From an uncultured Cellvibrionales bacterium (lineage in GTDB: Bacteria > Pseudomonadota > Gammaproteobacteria > Pseudomonadales > Cellvibrionaceae), in assembly GCA_913020115.1 (NCBI GenBank), contig CAJWBQ010000008.1:1-64000 (forward strand): a stretch of DNA of 64,000 nucleotides. Direction: 5' to 3'. Numbering within the stretch: the stretch's first letter is position 1; each line of letters begins with the position of its first letter. Under the pieces are notes generated by a model, which was given only the letters and a program-made list of their open reading frames with translations, ran no database searches and was not told the origin of the DNA. The translations under genes and the position numbers were made by a program. Positions 35,326 through 44,389 of this stretch are shown piece after piece.

Positions 35326-36438
35326 ATGACTTCACCCAAATCTGTAAAACTTTGGCCCGCCAAATTGACCCAAAAGCAATTTGCCTTAGCGGGAATTGTT
35401 GTTGTGAGCTTATTGCTGGTTTCAAAGTGGGCCTACACCCGCTCACATACGCTGTTCCTAGACGACGCTCGCATCGCCAGCAATATCATTTCGATTAGCA
35501 GTAAAGTGCCAGGCTGGATTAGCGAATTCCCTATTCACACAGGTCAAACAGTGGGCGCCAATATTTTATTAGCCCATATCGACTCTCGTGCCGCAGAAAT
35601 AAGTTTACAAGCTTACGCGCTAAAAATTGCCACCCAAGAGCTGGCTATTGAACGCGCCGAAGCACAGAGGAATATTATTGCCCTCCGTTCTCGCAGCCAA
35701 CTCGACGCTGAGCAGGCCCATCTAGACAGCACTAGTTCGGCAGCCGATAAAGCCCAATCGGTACTGACTCAAGCCCAACTAAGCTTCGATCGCAGTGAGG
35801 CCATGTGGGCCAAAAAGCTTATCTCGGCTGAGACCTGGGACGCTGCGCGCTTACATCTTGCACAGTCTACCCACGCATTTAGCGAAGCTCAGGCAAATTT
35901 ATCGCAACAGGCTTCCCAGCATTTGACGGCTAAAGCCTCTCTGCAAGAACTTGAAGTTCAGGAGAAAACTTTAGCTATTTTGCGCGGTGAGCTAAAGGGC
36001 CTAAAACTTGAATACGACAATTTGCAGCTGGACATAGACGATAGAAATATACACAGCCCATTACAAAGCGCCATCATCGACAAAACTTTTGTTCACGCCG
36101 GTGAGTACGTTATGCCTGGGATGCGCCTAATGATGCTGCATAACCCTAATGACATCTGGATCAATGCGAACGTAAAAGAGACAGACCTGCGACAAATTCG
36201 CCCAAACGCCAAGGCCAAGGTAACTATTGACGCCTATCCTGACCGAGAGTTTTCCGCCACCGTTGAACGTATTGACCACGCCACCACCAGCCAATTTGCA
36301 CTGCTGCCCAACCCAAACCCCAGTGGCAACTTCACTAAAGTAACCCAGCGTTTGACCGTGCGCCTCGCCATACAGCAGGAAGAAAATTTGCTGAAACCCG
36401 GCATGATGGTTGAGGTTGAAATTGACACCCGCCTCTGA
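35326..36438 (+). CDS. EmrA/HlyD-type membrane fusion protein
   Basis: The 370-residue protein has one transmembrane helix (about 18-37), then a biotinyl-lipoyl-like half motif (ISSKVPGWISEFPIHTGQTV near 55-74), a long alpha-helical hairpin with Ala/Gln/Leu-rich sequence (about 95-235), the second lipoyl half (IHSPLQSAIIDKTFVHAGEYV near 244-264) and a C-terminal beta-barrel part. This is the order of EmrA/HlyD periplasmic adaptors, which link an inner-membrane pump to an outer-membrane channel. The 3' end overlaps the emrB-like gene. No outer-membrane channel gene is nearby, so a TolC-like protein from elsewhere must be used. Confidence 0.93.
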   Translation: MTSPKSVKLWPAKLTQKQFALAGIVVVSLLLVSKWAYTRSHTLFLDDARIASNIISISSKVPGWISEFPIHTGQTVGANILLAHIDSRAAEISLQAYALKIATQELAIERAEAQRNIIALRSRSQLDAEQAHLDSTSSAADKAQSVLTQAQLSFDRSEAMWAKKLISAETWDAARLHLAQSTHAFSEAQANLSQQASQHLTAKASLQELEVQEKTLAILRGELKGLKLEYDNLQLDIDDRNIHSPLQSAIIDKTFVHAGEYVMPGMRLMMLHNPNDIWINANVKETDLRQIRPNAKAKVTIDAYPDREFSATVERIDHATTSQFALLPNPNPSGNFTKVTQRLTVRLAIQQEENLLKPGMMVEVEIDTRL

Positions 36439-37984
36439 GCGCGCCGATATTGAAAGCCTGTTTGACCGCTACGGCTCACGTTATCGAATTTTTGCCGTCG
36501 CCACTATTGGTTTTGGCGCCATTTCTACGGTGCTTGCCAGCACCAGCGTTAATGTTGCCATTCCAAAAATCATGGGTGTGTTTGGTATTGGTCAGGACGT
36601 CGCTCAATGGTTGTCAGCCGGCTATTTGGCAGCCGCCACAGTTACCATGCTCATCACCGCCTGGCTCAGCGAATCCTTTGGTGTGCGCAATACCTTCGTA
36701 GGCGCAAGCGTCGCTTTTATCGCCAGTTCCTTGCTGGGTGCCCTCAGCCCCAACACCGACGTTTTAATTCTCGCCAGAGTATTGCAAGGCGCAGCCTCAG
36801 GCATTTTTATGCCTTTATCGATGAGCGTAATGAGCCGACTTTTCCCTCTTGAAAAACAGGGGCTAGCGATGGGGATATTTGGCATTATTGTGGTGATGGC
36901 ACCTGCACTAGGTCCTTATACAGGCGGGATTTTAGTGGATGCATTTAACTGGCGCTATGTATTTTACCTGTCTTTACCCATGGCCATAATTGCCCTGCCC
37001 ATGGCCCTATTATTTTTACCTGAGCGAGAGAGTGACGGGCCTCGCCCCAAGTTCGATGTGCTTGGCTTACTCATGCTTAGTAGCTTTATCACCCTGCTAC
37101 TTCAAGGCCTCTCAAAAGGCCAGAAAGAAGGTTGGAGTTCAAATTATATTTTAATTTGTTTCCTGCTGGTAATAGCCAGTGGGGCAGGCTTTATTTATCG
37201 TCAACTACGCACGTCCTCCCCCCTCCTAAACTTGGCGCTTTTTCGCTACGCAAACTTTAATGCATCTGCCATTATCGCTGTTATTTTTGGCGCGGGGCTT
37301 TATAGCAGCCTCTATCTGACACCGCTTTTTTTACAAACGATTCAAGGCCTCGACGCCACCGATTCTGGCTTTATCCTACTACCTGGAGGGCTACTACTCG
37401 CCATCGTTTTTCCAATATCGGGAGGTTTAAGTGACCGCCTCGATCCGTGGATTCTTATTAGTATGGGGCTGATTTTGTTCGCCTTATCATCGTGGTTAAT
37501 GATTGCATCGGACCGCCACACATCAGCAGGACAATTCATTTACTGGGTTATTCTCGGTCGCGTGGGCATGGGCTTGATTATGCCTTCACTCAACGTCGCA
37601 ACATTTTCCGCCCTGCCTCCTCAGCTGCTCACCCAGGCCTCAGGCACGGCTAATTTTCTCCGTCAATTGGGCGGCGCATTTGGCGTGAACTTATCGTCCA
37701 TTTTTTTAGAGCGGCAAAGCTCTCAACACCTATCTAGAATCAATGACACTCAACACGCAGGCAACATAGAGACACAAGAGACGGTTGCAGCCCTGCTGCC
37801 CAACCTAGTTCAGGCTGGTATCGATCAAAGCCAGCAACAAGCGGTTGCCGTATGGGTGCTGGGCCGAGAACTCTATCAGCAAGCCCTTACCCTGGCCTTT
37901 CAAGATACCTTTGCTATAACCGCTATAGTATTTCTGGCCGCCCTACTTCCCACCGCCTATCTGGCATTCGGCCAGCGCCGCTAA
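36422..37984 (+). CDS. EmrB-like MFS multidrug efflux pump (DHA2, 14 TMS)
   Basis: The protein has about 520 residues with 14 predicted helices, as in DHA2 pumps. Motif C-like segments FGIIVVMAPALGPYTGGILV and the loop LARVLQGAASGIFMPL are present. No ATG lies near the start; TTG at 36422 follows GAGG at 6 bases and is my choice, with TTG at 36410 or 36416 as alternatives. The gene overlaps emrA by 17 bases, so translation is probably coupled. With EmrA it should export drugs, uncouplers or phenolic compounds. Confidence 0.93.
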   Translation: MTPASERADIESLFDRYGSRYRIFAVATIGFGAISTVLASTSVNVAIPKIMGVFGIGQDVAQWLSAGYLAAATVTMLITAWLSESFGVRNTFVGASVAFIASSLLGALSPNTDVLILARVLQGAASGIFMPLSMSVMSRLFPLEKQGLAMGIFGIIVVMAPALGPYTGGILVDAFNWRYVFYLSLPMAIIALPMALLFLPERESDGPRPKFDVLGLLMLSSFITLLLQGLSKGQKEGWSSNYILICFLLVIASGAGFIYRQLRTSSPLLNLALFRYANFNASAIIAVIFGAGLYSSLYLTPLFLQTIQGLDATDSGFILLPGGLLLAIVFPISGGLSDRLDPWILISMGLILFALSSWLMIASDRHTSAGQFIYWVILGRVGMGLIMPSLNVATFSALPPQLLTQASGTANFLRQLGGAFGVNLSSIFLERQSSQHLSRINDTQHAGNIETQETVAALLPNLVQAGIDQSQQQAVAVWVLGRELYQQALTLAFQDTFAITAIVFLAALLPTAYLAFGQRR

Positions 37985-38133
37985 AATACAAAAAAGTTCA
38001 TTTAACTCTTCTTTTAACAACATATATAAGTTACAACTATAGGGGTAGTGCAAACCTTGCGGACAAACATTGCTCGCAAACCCCCAATAAAAAGCCTCCT
38101 GCAATGTACAGGGGTGATTATAAGGATGTGTCC

Positions 38134-39816
38134 ATGGCTCGTACCAACCAAGACACGGCAGAATTAGCCGCTGAAAACACCACCGCGTTTAATCCTATCG
38201 TTGGCGTTCACCGCTCAGAACTCGTTAAATCACTCGGTATTGTCCTCAAACAAGCCGCTCTCAATCCCATCACTTTTGGTCAGCATTTTTTAAATTACGG
38301 TAAAGACATGCTCGATGTGGTCAAAGGCAGCTCAGAGTATGCTCCCGACCCCAAAGACCGCCGTTTTAAGGATCCCGCCTGGCGCCACAACCCCGTCTAT
38401 CGCAGGGGCTTACAAAGCTGGATGGCGATGAAGGCCAACTTACAATCTTGGCTTGAGGAGTCTGATTTAGAGGATCTGGAACGAGCACGAGCTCATTTTA
38501 TCTTGGATGTTGTAGCCGACTCGCTGGCGCCGACCAATACACTCATTGGCAACCCTGCCGCAATGAAGCGCTTGTATGAAACCGGTGGAAAGTCCGTAGT
38601 AGCCGGCCTAAAGAATGCCTATAACGACATGGTAAATGGCATTGGCCTGCCATCCCAAGTAGATTCCCGCCCTTTTAAAGTGGGAGAGAATCTAGCCACT
38701 ACACCGGGTCAAGTCGTGTTCCGAAATAATGTTTTGGAGGTATTGCAGTACACACCAACAACAGAGGAAGTGCACAGTATCCCCTTGTTGATCATTCCAC
38801 CGCAAATCAACAAATTCTATGCTTCTGACCTCACGCCAGATAAAAGCATGTTTCAATTTGCGCTGTCCAAGGGCCTACAGCTGTTTGCCATCAGTTGGCG
38901 TAATCCTGGCATTGAGCAGGCCGACTGGGGGCTAGAAACTTACATCAACGCTGCAATTGAAGCGACAGACGCTGTGCTCAAGGTGTCCGGTTCTGAGACC
39001 CTAAATGTGTCTGGTGCTTGCTCCGGCGGCATAACCGTTGCCACCCTACTCAGCCATTTAGCTGCTATCGGCGACAATCGTGTCAACACTTCAACCTTTC
39101 AAGTGTGTGTACTAGACCCACAGCAAGAAGACAGTGAAGTGGGCGCACTAGTATCTGAAAAAACCATTGAGTTGGCACGCTCTCGCTCCGCGGCCAAAGG
39201 CATTCTTTCAGGTGATGACCTGGCTCGCACCTTTGCCTGGATGAGGCCTAACGACCTTATTTGGAATTATGTAGTGAATAACTACTTACTAGGCGACAAC
39301 CCGCCCGCATTTGATATCTTATATTGGAACAATGACACCACCAATCTTCCAGCCAAACTGCACTCAGACTTTCTGGACAGTTACCTGAGCTCACCCTTTG
39401 CAAACCCCGGCACGGTGAACTTCATGGAACACCCCCTAGATTTGAGCAAAATTGAGCATGACAGTTTCATTGTTGCGGGCTTCACTGACCACATAACGCC
39501 CTGGCGCGCCTGTTATCGCACCACCAAGTTATTGGGAGGGAATAATGAGTTTTATGTCTCCAATAGCGGGCATATTCAGTCATTACTCAACCCGCCTACC
39601 AACCCTAAGGCAAAGTACTATTACGGCAAGCTAGAGGAGGCGTCCACTGCTGACCAGTGGATGGACGGTGCCGAGCTGCTTGATGGCTCTTGGTGGTCTC
39701 CTTGGTCTGAATGGCTGAAACAGCGCTCCGGCGAGCTAAAAAGCGCTCCCGAGGCTCTAGGGCACGAAACTCTGCCGCCACTGGCGCCTGCGCCTGGTGA
39801 GTATGTCTTTGGTTAA
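38134..39816 (+). CDS. phaC: Class II (medium-chain-length) PHA synthase
   Basis: Start at ATG 38134 (AAGGA 8 bases upstream) gives 560 residues, the usual class II length, although the frame is open from 37852. The catalytic triad falls exactly where it is in Pseudomonas PhaC1: Cys296 in GACSGG, Asp452 in GFTDHITPW and His480 in SNSGHIQS. Other family blocks are KFYASDLTPDKSMFQ and NDLIWNYVVNNYLLG. The enzyme joins (R)-3-hydroxyacyl-CoA units into polyhydroxyalkanoate on granule surfaces. The next gene is a PhaZ-type depolymerase, as in Pseudomonas, but the second synthase, phaD and the phasins phaF/phaI are absent here. Confidence 0.96.
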   Translation: MARTNQDTAELAAENTTAFNPIVGVHRSELVKSLGIVLKQAALNPITFGQHFLNYGKDMLDVVKGSSEYAPDPKDRRFKDPAWRHNPVYRRGLQSWMAMKANLQSWLEESDLEDLERARAHFILDVVADSLAPTNTLIGNPAAMKRLYETGGKSVVAGLKNAYNDMVNGIGLPSQVDSRPFKVGENLATTPGQVVFRNNVLEVLQYTPTTEEVHSIPLLIIPPQINKFYASDLTPDKSMFQFALSKGLQLFAISWRNPGIEQADWGLETYINAAIEATDAVLKVSGSETLNVSGACSGGITVATLLSHLAAIGDNRVNTSTFQVCVLDPQQEDSEVGALVSEKTIELARSRSAAKGILSGDDLARTFAWMRPNDLIWNYVVNNYLLGDNPPAFDILYWNNDTTNLPAKLHSDFLDSYLSSPFANPGTVNFMEHPLDLSKIEHDSFIVAGFTDHITPWRACYRTTKLLGGNNEFYVSNSGHIQSLLNPPTNPKAKYYYGKLEEASTADQWMDGAELLDGSWWSPWSEWLKQRSGELKSAPEALGHETLPPLAPAPGEYVFG

Positions 39817-39893
39817 AAGGATTTAAGTGCCATGCGGCCCAAATGGGTGTATTGTCAGTACTTATGCTAGTAGATAAAGAGGTAGAACAAACA

Positions 39894-40742
39894 ATGAGCA
39901 CTATTGAACCAGAAATTACTATGATGAAGGTCGGCCGGCAGGTGCTACGCACCGCCGTATGGCGCAATGGTGGCAAGGCTCGACCCATCCTGTTTTTCAA
40001 CGGCATTGGCGCTAATCTAGAAATAGCCGCGCCTCTCGGCGAAATGCTGGACGGACGCAGCGATGTTATTACCTTTGATATGCCCGGCGTGGGTGGCTCT
40101 CCAGCCCCTAAAATGCCCTATCGCCCAAGCACAGCAGCCAAGTGGGCGGCGAACATTCTAGACCAACTAGGCTACGACGATGTCGATGTGATGGGCGTTT
40201 CCTGGGGCGGTGGTGCAGCCCAGCAATTTGCGCGAAATTACCCCCAGCGCGCCCGCGCACTGGTGCTTTTAGCCACTAGTGCTGGTGTAGTTATGGTGCC
40301 TGGCAATTTAAGTGCAATTACTCGCATGGCTCACCCCAAGCGTTACATAGATCCAGAGTATATGCTTAAGAATTTCGAGACGCTTTATGGTGACGCGGCC
40401 GACGAGCACGCGAAAAACCATAAGAGTCGCATCCAAGCGCCCTCGGTGCGTGGCTACATGTATCAATTAATGGCAATGGCCGGCTGGACCAGCCTTCCCT
40501 TCCTGCCATTTTTAAAGCAGCCAACTCTGGTGATGTCTGGTGATCGCGATAACATTGTGCCGCTTGCGAACGCTCGACTATTAAAGACGATGATCCCAAA
40601 AGCGGACCTTAAGATTGTCAAAGGCGGTGGACACCTGTTTGTGGTCAACCGAGCAGAGCAAGTAATTCCAATTATTACGCGCTTTCTCGATGACTACGCT
40701 GACGAAGAGATCAACGACTTGTCACTCTTAGCCGCAGGCTAA
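39894..40742 (+). CDS. phaZ: Intracellular mcl-PHA depolymerase
   Basis: The start is set at ATG 39894, with GAGG about 12 bases upstream; ATG at 39864 is an alternative. The 282-residue alpha/beta hydrolase has nucleophile Ser103 in GVSWGGG, Asp219 in SGDRDNIVPL and His247 in KGGGHLFVV. The blocks LFFNGIGANLE, FDMPGVGGSPAP and LATSAGVVMVPG match Pseudomonas PhaZ closely, so the call is specific and not just generic hydrolase. It releases 3-hydroxy fatty acids from stored medium-chain polyester. It follows phaC by 77 bases and is closed by a strong terminator. Confidence 0.93.
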   Translation: MSTIEPEITMMKVGRQVLRTAVWRNGGKARPILFFNGIGANLEIAAPLGEMLDGRSDVITFDMPGVGGSPAPKMPYRPSTAAKWAANILDQLGYDDVDVMGVSWGGGAAQQFARNYPQRARALVLLATSAGVVMVPGNLSAITRMAHPKRYIDPEYMLKNFETLYGDAADEHAKNHKSRIQAPSVRGYMYQLMAMAGWTSLPFLPFLKQPTLVMSGDRDNIVPLANARLLKTMIPKADLKIVKGGGHLFVVNRAEQVIPIITRFLDDYADEEINDLSLLAAG

Positions 40743-40755
40743 TCAACAGGCTTAC

Positions 40756-40792
40756 AAAAAAGGGGCTCTGATTAATTTCAGGCCCCTTTTTT
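40756..40792 (+). terminator. Rho-independent terminator after phaCZ
   Basis: AAAAAGGGGC and GCCCCTTTTT form a strong stem, with inner CTGA/TCAG pairing, and end in a T-run; the A-run on the other side makes it bidirectional. It lies between the phaZ stop (40742) and the convergent small gene ending at 40814, so it can serve both. Confidence 0.92.
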
Positions 40793-40813
40793 CAATAAAC
40801 GTTCGTAGTTATT

Positions 40814-41035
40814 CTAGCACCCTCGAGTAATCACCATTTCGTCATCCCCAAGATTCTCGGCTATTGAACTAAGCTCACTTACAATGTCAGCATTTTCACG
40901 ATAGGTTTGAAAGTGGGCGATCACTGCCGACATCATCGCACGAGACATTGCATCAGGTAGGTATTGCGGGTTTTTTTCAGCTTCTTCAATAAGCTCAGCC
41001 ATGATTTTTTTTGCATAAGTAGATTCACCAGACAC
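40814..41035 (-). CDS. Small hypothetical acidic protein
   Basis: I do not recognise this 73-residue protein. It is soluble and mainly helical, with SGESTYAKKIMAELIEEAEK at the start, a middle MSRAMMSAVIAHFQTYREN and a C-terminal GDDEMVITRGC ending in Cys. It has no signal peptide. The gene shares the bidirectional terminator with phaZ, and a possible upstream binding site GAGG lies in the short gap to the PhyH gene. It could be a small regulator or a granule-associated protein, but nothing in the sequence supports either strongly. Confidence 0.6.
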   Translation of the reverse strand: MSGESTYAKKIMAELIEEAEKNPQYLPDAMSRAMMSAVIAHFQTYRENADIVSELSSIAENLGDDEMVITRGC

Positions 41036-41093
41036 CGCACATACCTCTTTAAAATTATTCAGTCGAAGGGTCAGTATGAACTAAATAGACAAG

Positions 41094-41942
41094 TCATGCT
41101 TGATGGAAGTCAAACCCTCGCAACTCCAAGCTCTTACTTTGCAACCAGTTTTCTGGCGCGTATTCACTCAGCCCTTCAGTCACATGCAAGGTGTAGGCTT
41201 GGCGAGAATTCGCTGAGCGATTTGGCGCACTGTAATGCGGCAAATGCCCATGAAACACCACAAGGCTACCTGCACTGACTTCCAATGCTTGGCCAGCTGC
41301 CTCATTAGGCCAGGGGGTATCATCAAGGGAAACCATTGTGGTTGATTGCTTGTCGCGATTGAATCGCTCACGCAATGGCCCCTTGTGCCCTCCGGCTTCT
41401 ACCCAGAGACAACCATTGTCCAAAGTTGCATTCTCTACGGCAAACCAAAACGTCAATACACTCTGAGGCTGAGTGAAAAAGAAGCTGGCGTCTTGATGCC
41501 AGTTTACTTCACCACCAATACGCGGTTGTTTAAAAATATACATCGATTGTCGAATCTGAGCTTGCTTCATACCTAGATCGGCGACTATGTCACCAAAAAT
41601 CGCCTGATGACTGAAAGCATTAAAAATAGGGTCCAGCTCATGTAAAGCATGGCCTATTTTATTGATGCATAAAGAACGTTCTTGAACTAGCGTTCCGCTT
41701 TCAGAGAATGCTTCCTCTTCGAAGAAGCAACGGATTTTTTCCGCCGAGCCTAAAAAATAATTGTCGCCCGTACGATCATTGTCCTGGGTTGTGAAAGTAT
41801 GGGCGGGGCTATCTTCGACCCACTGCTCTACCAAGGCCGCAGCCCGCGCTTTAATTTTTGCCAACTCAATGGTTGGTATGAGCTTGTCGAGCACCACAAA
41901 ACCATTCTCATTGAAGTGCTGTATTTGTTTTTGACTTAGCAT
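41094..41942 (-). CDS. Phytanoyl-CoA dioxygenase (PhyH)-family oxygenase
   Basis: The 282-residue protein is a non-haem Fe(II)/2-oxoglutarate oxygenase of the PhyH family. The facial triad is visible: HQD in NWHQDASFFF (about 160-169) gives the His and Asp, and the distal His is in VVFHGHLPHYSAPNRS (about 235-250), with the 2-oxoglutarate-binding Arg a few residues on. The start segment HFNENGFVVLDKLIP is typical. Substrates of bacterial members range from fatty acyl chains to ectoine-like and betaine-like compounds, so the target is open. It stands alone. Confidence 0.9.
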   Translation of the reverse strand: MLSQKQIQHFNENGFVVLDKLIPTIELAKIKARAAALVEQWVEDSPAHTFTTQDNDRTGDNYFLGSAEKIRCFFEEEAFSESGTLVQERSLCINKIGHALHELDPIFNAFSHQAIFGDIVADLGMKQAQIRQSMYIFKQPRIGGEVNWHQDASFFFTQPQSVLTFWFAVENATLDNGCLWVEAGGHKGPLRERFNRDKQSTTMVSLDDTPWPNEAAGQALEVSAGSLVVFHGHLPHYSAPNRSANSRQAYTLHVTEGLSEYAPENWLQSKSLELRGFDFHQA

Positions 41943-42321
41943 ACATAGCTCACTCTCGGTACGGGATCGCCTTATATTGCCACAGTCTTTAAAACCATGA
42001 CCAGAACATTAAACCCAGTCTAGAGTATGATGGATGAATAAAGTAGCTATACAGATGAGATCCACCTAAAAACAAGATGCCGCCAGACTATATACCCTTA
42101 TGCCTACCAAGGGCGAAGCACACGGCTGTATTCACCTCGCCAAGCGAGCGCTTAATCAGGCCCTCGCGCCGCCATGAAACACATAGGCTAAATAATGTAT
42201 ATATGCTAGAGTCTACGACAGTCAAAATAAGCATAAAGATTGACATTAGAAAGCTTCAAAAAAGGATTTCAAGCTCTTTAATGGACCGCCTAGCAAGCAC
42301 CATTGAATACGGATAAATCTC
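41943..42321. other. Intergenic gap between PhyH gene and diguanylate cyclase gene
   Basis: This 379-bp divergent region must hold the promoters of both neighbouring genes. A 79-codon open frame at 42077-42316 has no family likeness, no good ribosome binding site and unusual composition, so I do not call it. No hairpin or repeat stands out. Confidence 0.55.
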
Positions 42322-43506
42322 ATGCCCTATAACATCATTCGCTACCTTACCTCCAACACCATCGTTATTGACAACACCGGAACCATTTTAGCCGCGAGCA
42401 GCAATGCAAGGGATCTCGAATCCCTCGATGCGGGAGATAATATCGCCAAGCACTGGATATGGAAACAAGGTGCCTTTCTTAACGAAATTAGCACAATCAA
42501 CCAAGAAAATCTGGGTCACGAAATCTACGATATCATTTTGTCTGAAGACGAAAAAATGATCCGCTACATTCGGATGGTTTTGATTGACGATGAAAAAAAA
42601 CACACATTAATTGAGTTTTTAACGGCCGACGGCAGTGAAGCGTCCCATGAAGTCAATCTCAAAAACCTATCCGACTATTCTGACAACCTTCTTTCCTTGG
42701 TAGACAAGCACTATAACTATATGGCGGTGAACGAAAAATATGTGTCAACTTGGGGCATAGATAAGAGCGACATAGAGGGCAATTCGGTTGCTGAATTAAT
42801 GGGGCACGACGCTTTCAACAAGACAATAAAAGCCAAACTGGACTCGGCCATTGCCGGGAAAACAGTTGAATATTCAGACTGGTTCTATTCAGAGTCACAG
42901 CAAAAGTTACTGTTCATGAAAGTGTGCTACTCCCCTATACGCGAATCGAATAACGATGCGGTAAGAGCCGTTGCAGTGACCGTCACCGACATCACTAACA
43001 TTAAGTCAGATCAACGCTCTCTAGAGAGCAAAGCCTATAACGATGCGTTAACAGGCTTAAAAAACCGACACGCCGCCAATAGATATTTTTCCAGCTTAGA
43101 AAACATCAACCTCGCCGATGAACCCCATTGCTTGGTATTCCTCAGTCTGAAAGACTTCAAAGGAATCAACGACCTGTACGGCCATAATTTTGGCGATAAG
43201 GTTCTAAAATACTTTGCCCAGTCATTAGATAATATTTTTCGGAAGCGCGATTTCTGCTCTCGCTGGGGCGGCGATGAGTTTCTCATCGTTCTCTCAGTTA
43301 ATAGCCTTCACGAGGTTCGCTCCGAACTAGAACGTCGATTCGAAACATTGCGAGGGTTTCAACTCTCTCATGAGGGCACAGAAATTCCGATCGACTTCTG
43401 CTACGGCATAGCATTTATTAACGAGCAAGGCCGCTCCTTGAAAGAGCTCATCCGTATTGCCGACACAGATATGCTTAAGCAAAAAAAGATACTCAGCCAA
43501 GCATAG
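42322..43506 (+). CDS. PAS-GGDEF diguanylate cyclase with altered metal site
   Basis: The 394-residue soluble protein has an N-terminal sensor part (two PAS-like regions, about 1-105 and 115-228) and a GGDEF domain (about 235-392). The active loop GGDEF is at 316-320 and the inhibitory site RKRD lies five residues before it. However, the usual first metal-binding Asp of the DxDxFKxIND block is replaced: the sequence reads LSLKDFKGINDLYGH, with Ser275 in place of the Asp. This may lower or abolish cyclase activity, so the protein could be a GTP- or c-di-GMP-binding sensor instead. It is monocistronic. Confidence 0.9.
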   Translation: MPYNIIRYLTSNTIVIDNTGTILAASSNARDLESLDAGDNIAKHWIWKQGAFLNEISTINQENLGHEIYDIILSEDEKMIRYIRMVLIDDEKKHTLIEFLTADGSEASHEVNLKNLSDYSDNLLSLVDKHYNYMAVNEKYVSTWGIDKSDIEGNSVAELMGHDAFNKTIKAKLDSAIAGKTVEYSDWFYSESQQKLLFMKVCYSPIRESNNDAVRAVAVTVTDITNIKSDQRSLESKAYNDALTGLKNRHAANRYFSSLENINLADEPHCLVFLSLKDFKGINDLYGHNFGDKVLKYFAQSLDNIFRKRDFCSRWGGDEFLIVLSVNSLHEVRSELERRFETLRGFQLSHEGTEIPIDFCYGIAFINEQGRSLKELIRIADTDMLKQKKILSQA

Positions 43507-43596
43507 AGAGGCGCAAGGATAAGAGCTCTATCTACTCAAAGAGCCCTGACCTCGGCCTGGCCCTTTTTGACATTGCGGCCTAATTCGGAGGTCTGC

Positions 43597-44238
43597 CTAC
43601 CCTAAGGACATTGCAGCAGCAGTATTCTTCACACTGTCTCTCGAGCTGATCCGCTGATGCCAGCGCCAAAGCGCGTCTAGATCATCATCAGGTTTCAAGT
43701 AGACCATACCCGCGGCAAAATCGACGCAGCACAGCGCCGTGATATCAGCAACAGTAAAACGATCTCCGGCGATGTAGTCGCGCGTAGAAAGCTCTTCATT
43801 CAAGCGTTCATAATAGGCTCGAGTTAGCTTGTCGCCTCGCTCTTTCGCGGCTGGAATCGACTCAACAATGCCCATACTCCCAACTATTGGTCCATTTACC
43901 CAGGCCTGGCCAATTGGAGAGAACAACTCGTGTTCGATGTGCCGATGGTGCATCTCAATAATTGCAATCTCTAAGGGGTCTTCACCAAACAAATTTGGCG
44001 TCGGCACCAATGCTTCGAGATAACGACAAATAGCGACTGTTTCGCCAATACAGGTGCCGTCCTCTAGCTCTAGCACAGGTATTTTACCACTGGGGTTTTT
44101 GGCGAAAAACTCTGGTGTTTTATGTGCACCTGCGCGCAAGTCTACCACGACACTTTCTAGTTCAATGCCCTTCTCCGCCGCGAATAGGTTCACTCGACGA
44201 GGATTTGGGGCACTCGGGGAATCGTATAATTTCATCAT
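43597..44238 (-). CDS. Glutathione S-transferase family protein
   Basis: The 213-residue protein has the GST N-terminal thioredoxin-like domain (KLYDSPSAPNPRRVNLFAAE, then NPSGKIPVLELEDGTCIGET with the cis-Pro and the Glu/Thr glutathione contacts) and an all-helical C-terminal domain (RDYIAGDRFTVADITALCCV). The Ser in the DSPSAPN turn may be the catalytic residue. It probably conjugates or reduces electrophiles in the cytoplasm; the substrate is unknown. The two ATG codons at the start are adjacent. It stands alone, convergent with the diguanylate cyclase gene. Confidence 0.93.
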   Translation of the reverse strand: MMKLYDSPSAPNPRRVNLFAAEKGIELESVVVDLRAGAHKTPEFFAKNPSGKIPVLELEDGTCIGETVAICRYLEALVPTPNLFGEDPLEIAIIEMHHRHIEHELFSPIGQAWVNGPIVGSMGIVESIPAAKERGDKLTRAYYERLNEELSTRDYIAGDRFTVADITALCCVDFAAGMVYLKPDDDLDALWRWHQRISSRDSVKNTAAAMSLG

Positions 44239-44389
44239 TTAAAAACAACCATAAATACATTGCTGTGGAATTTAAGCTCATTTGATTCGGATCTATCAAG
44301 AACAATTAGAGCTGAGGTAATATGCCACAAGCCAACTTAAGACACTACGGCTTTCTACGCGATGTTTTTATACTAACCCCCCAAATTGC

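Noticed and set aside
34856..40742. EmrAB and phaCZ as one operon
   Set aside because: There is a 149-bp gap and phaC has its own good ribosome binding site; co-transcription is possible but functional linkage is not supported.
42077..42316. 79-codon open frame before the diguanylate cyclase gene
   Set aside because: It has no family likeness, no ribosome binding site and a composition unlike the neighbouring proteins; it is most likely chance.
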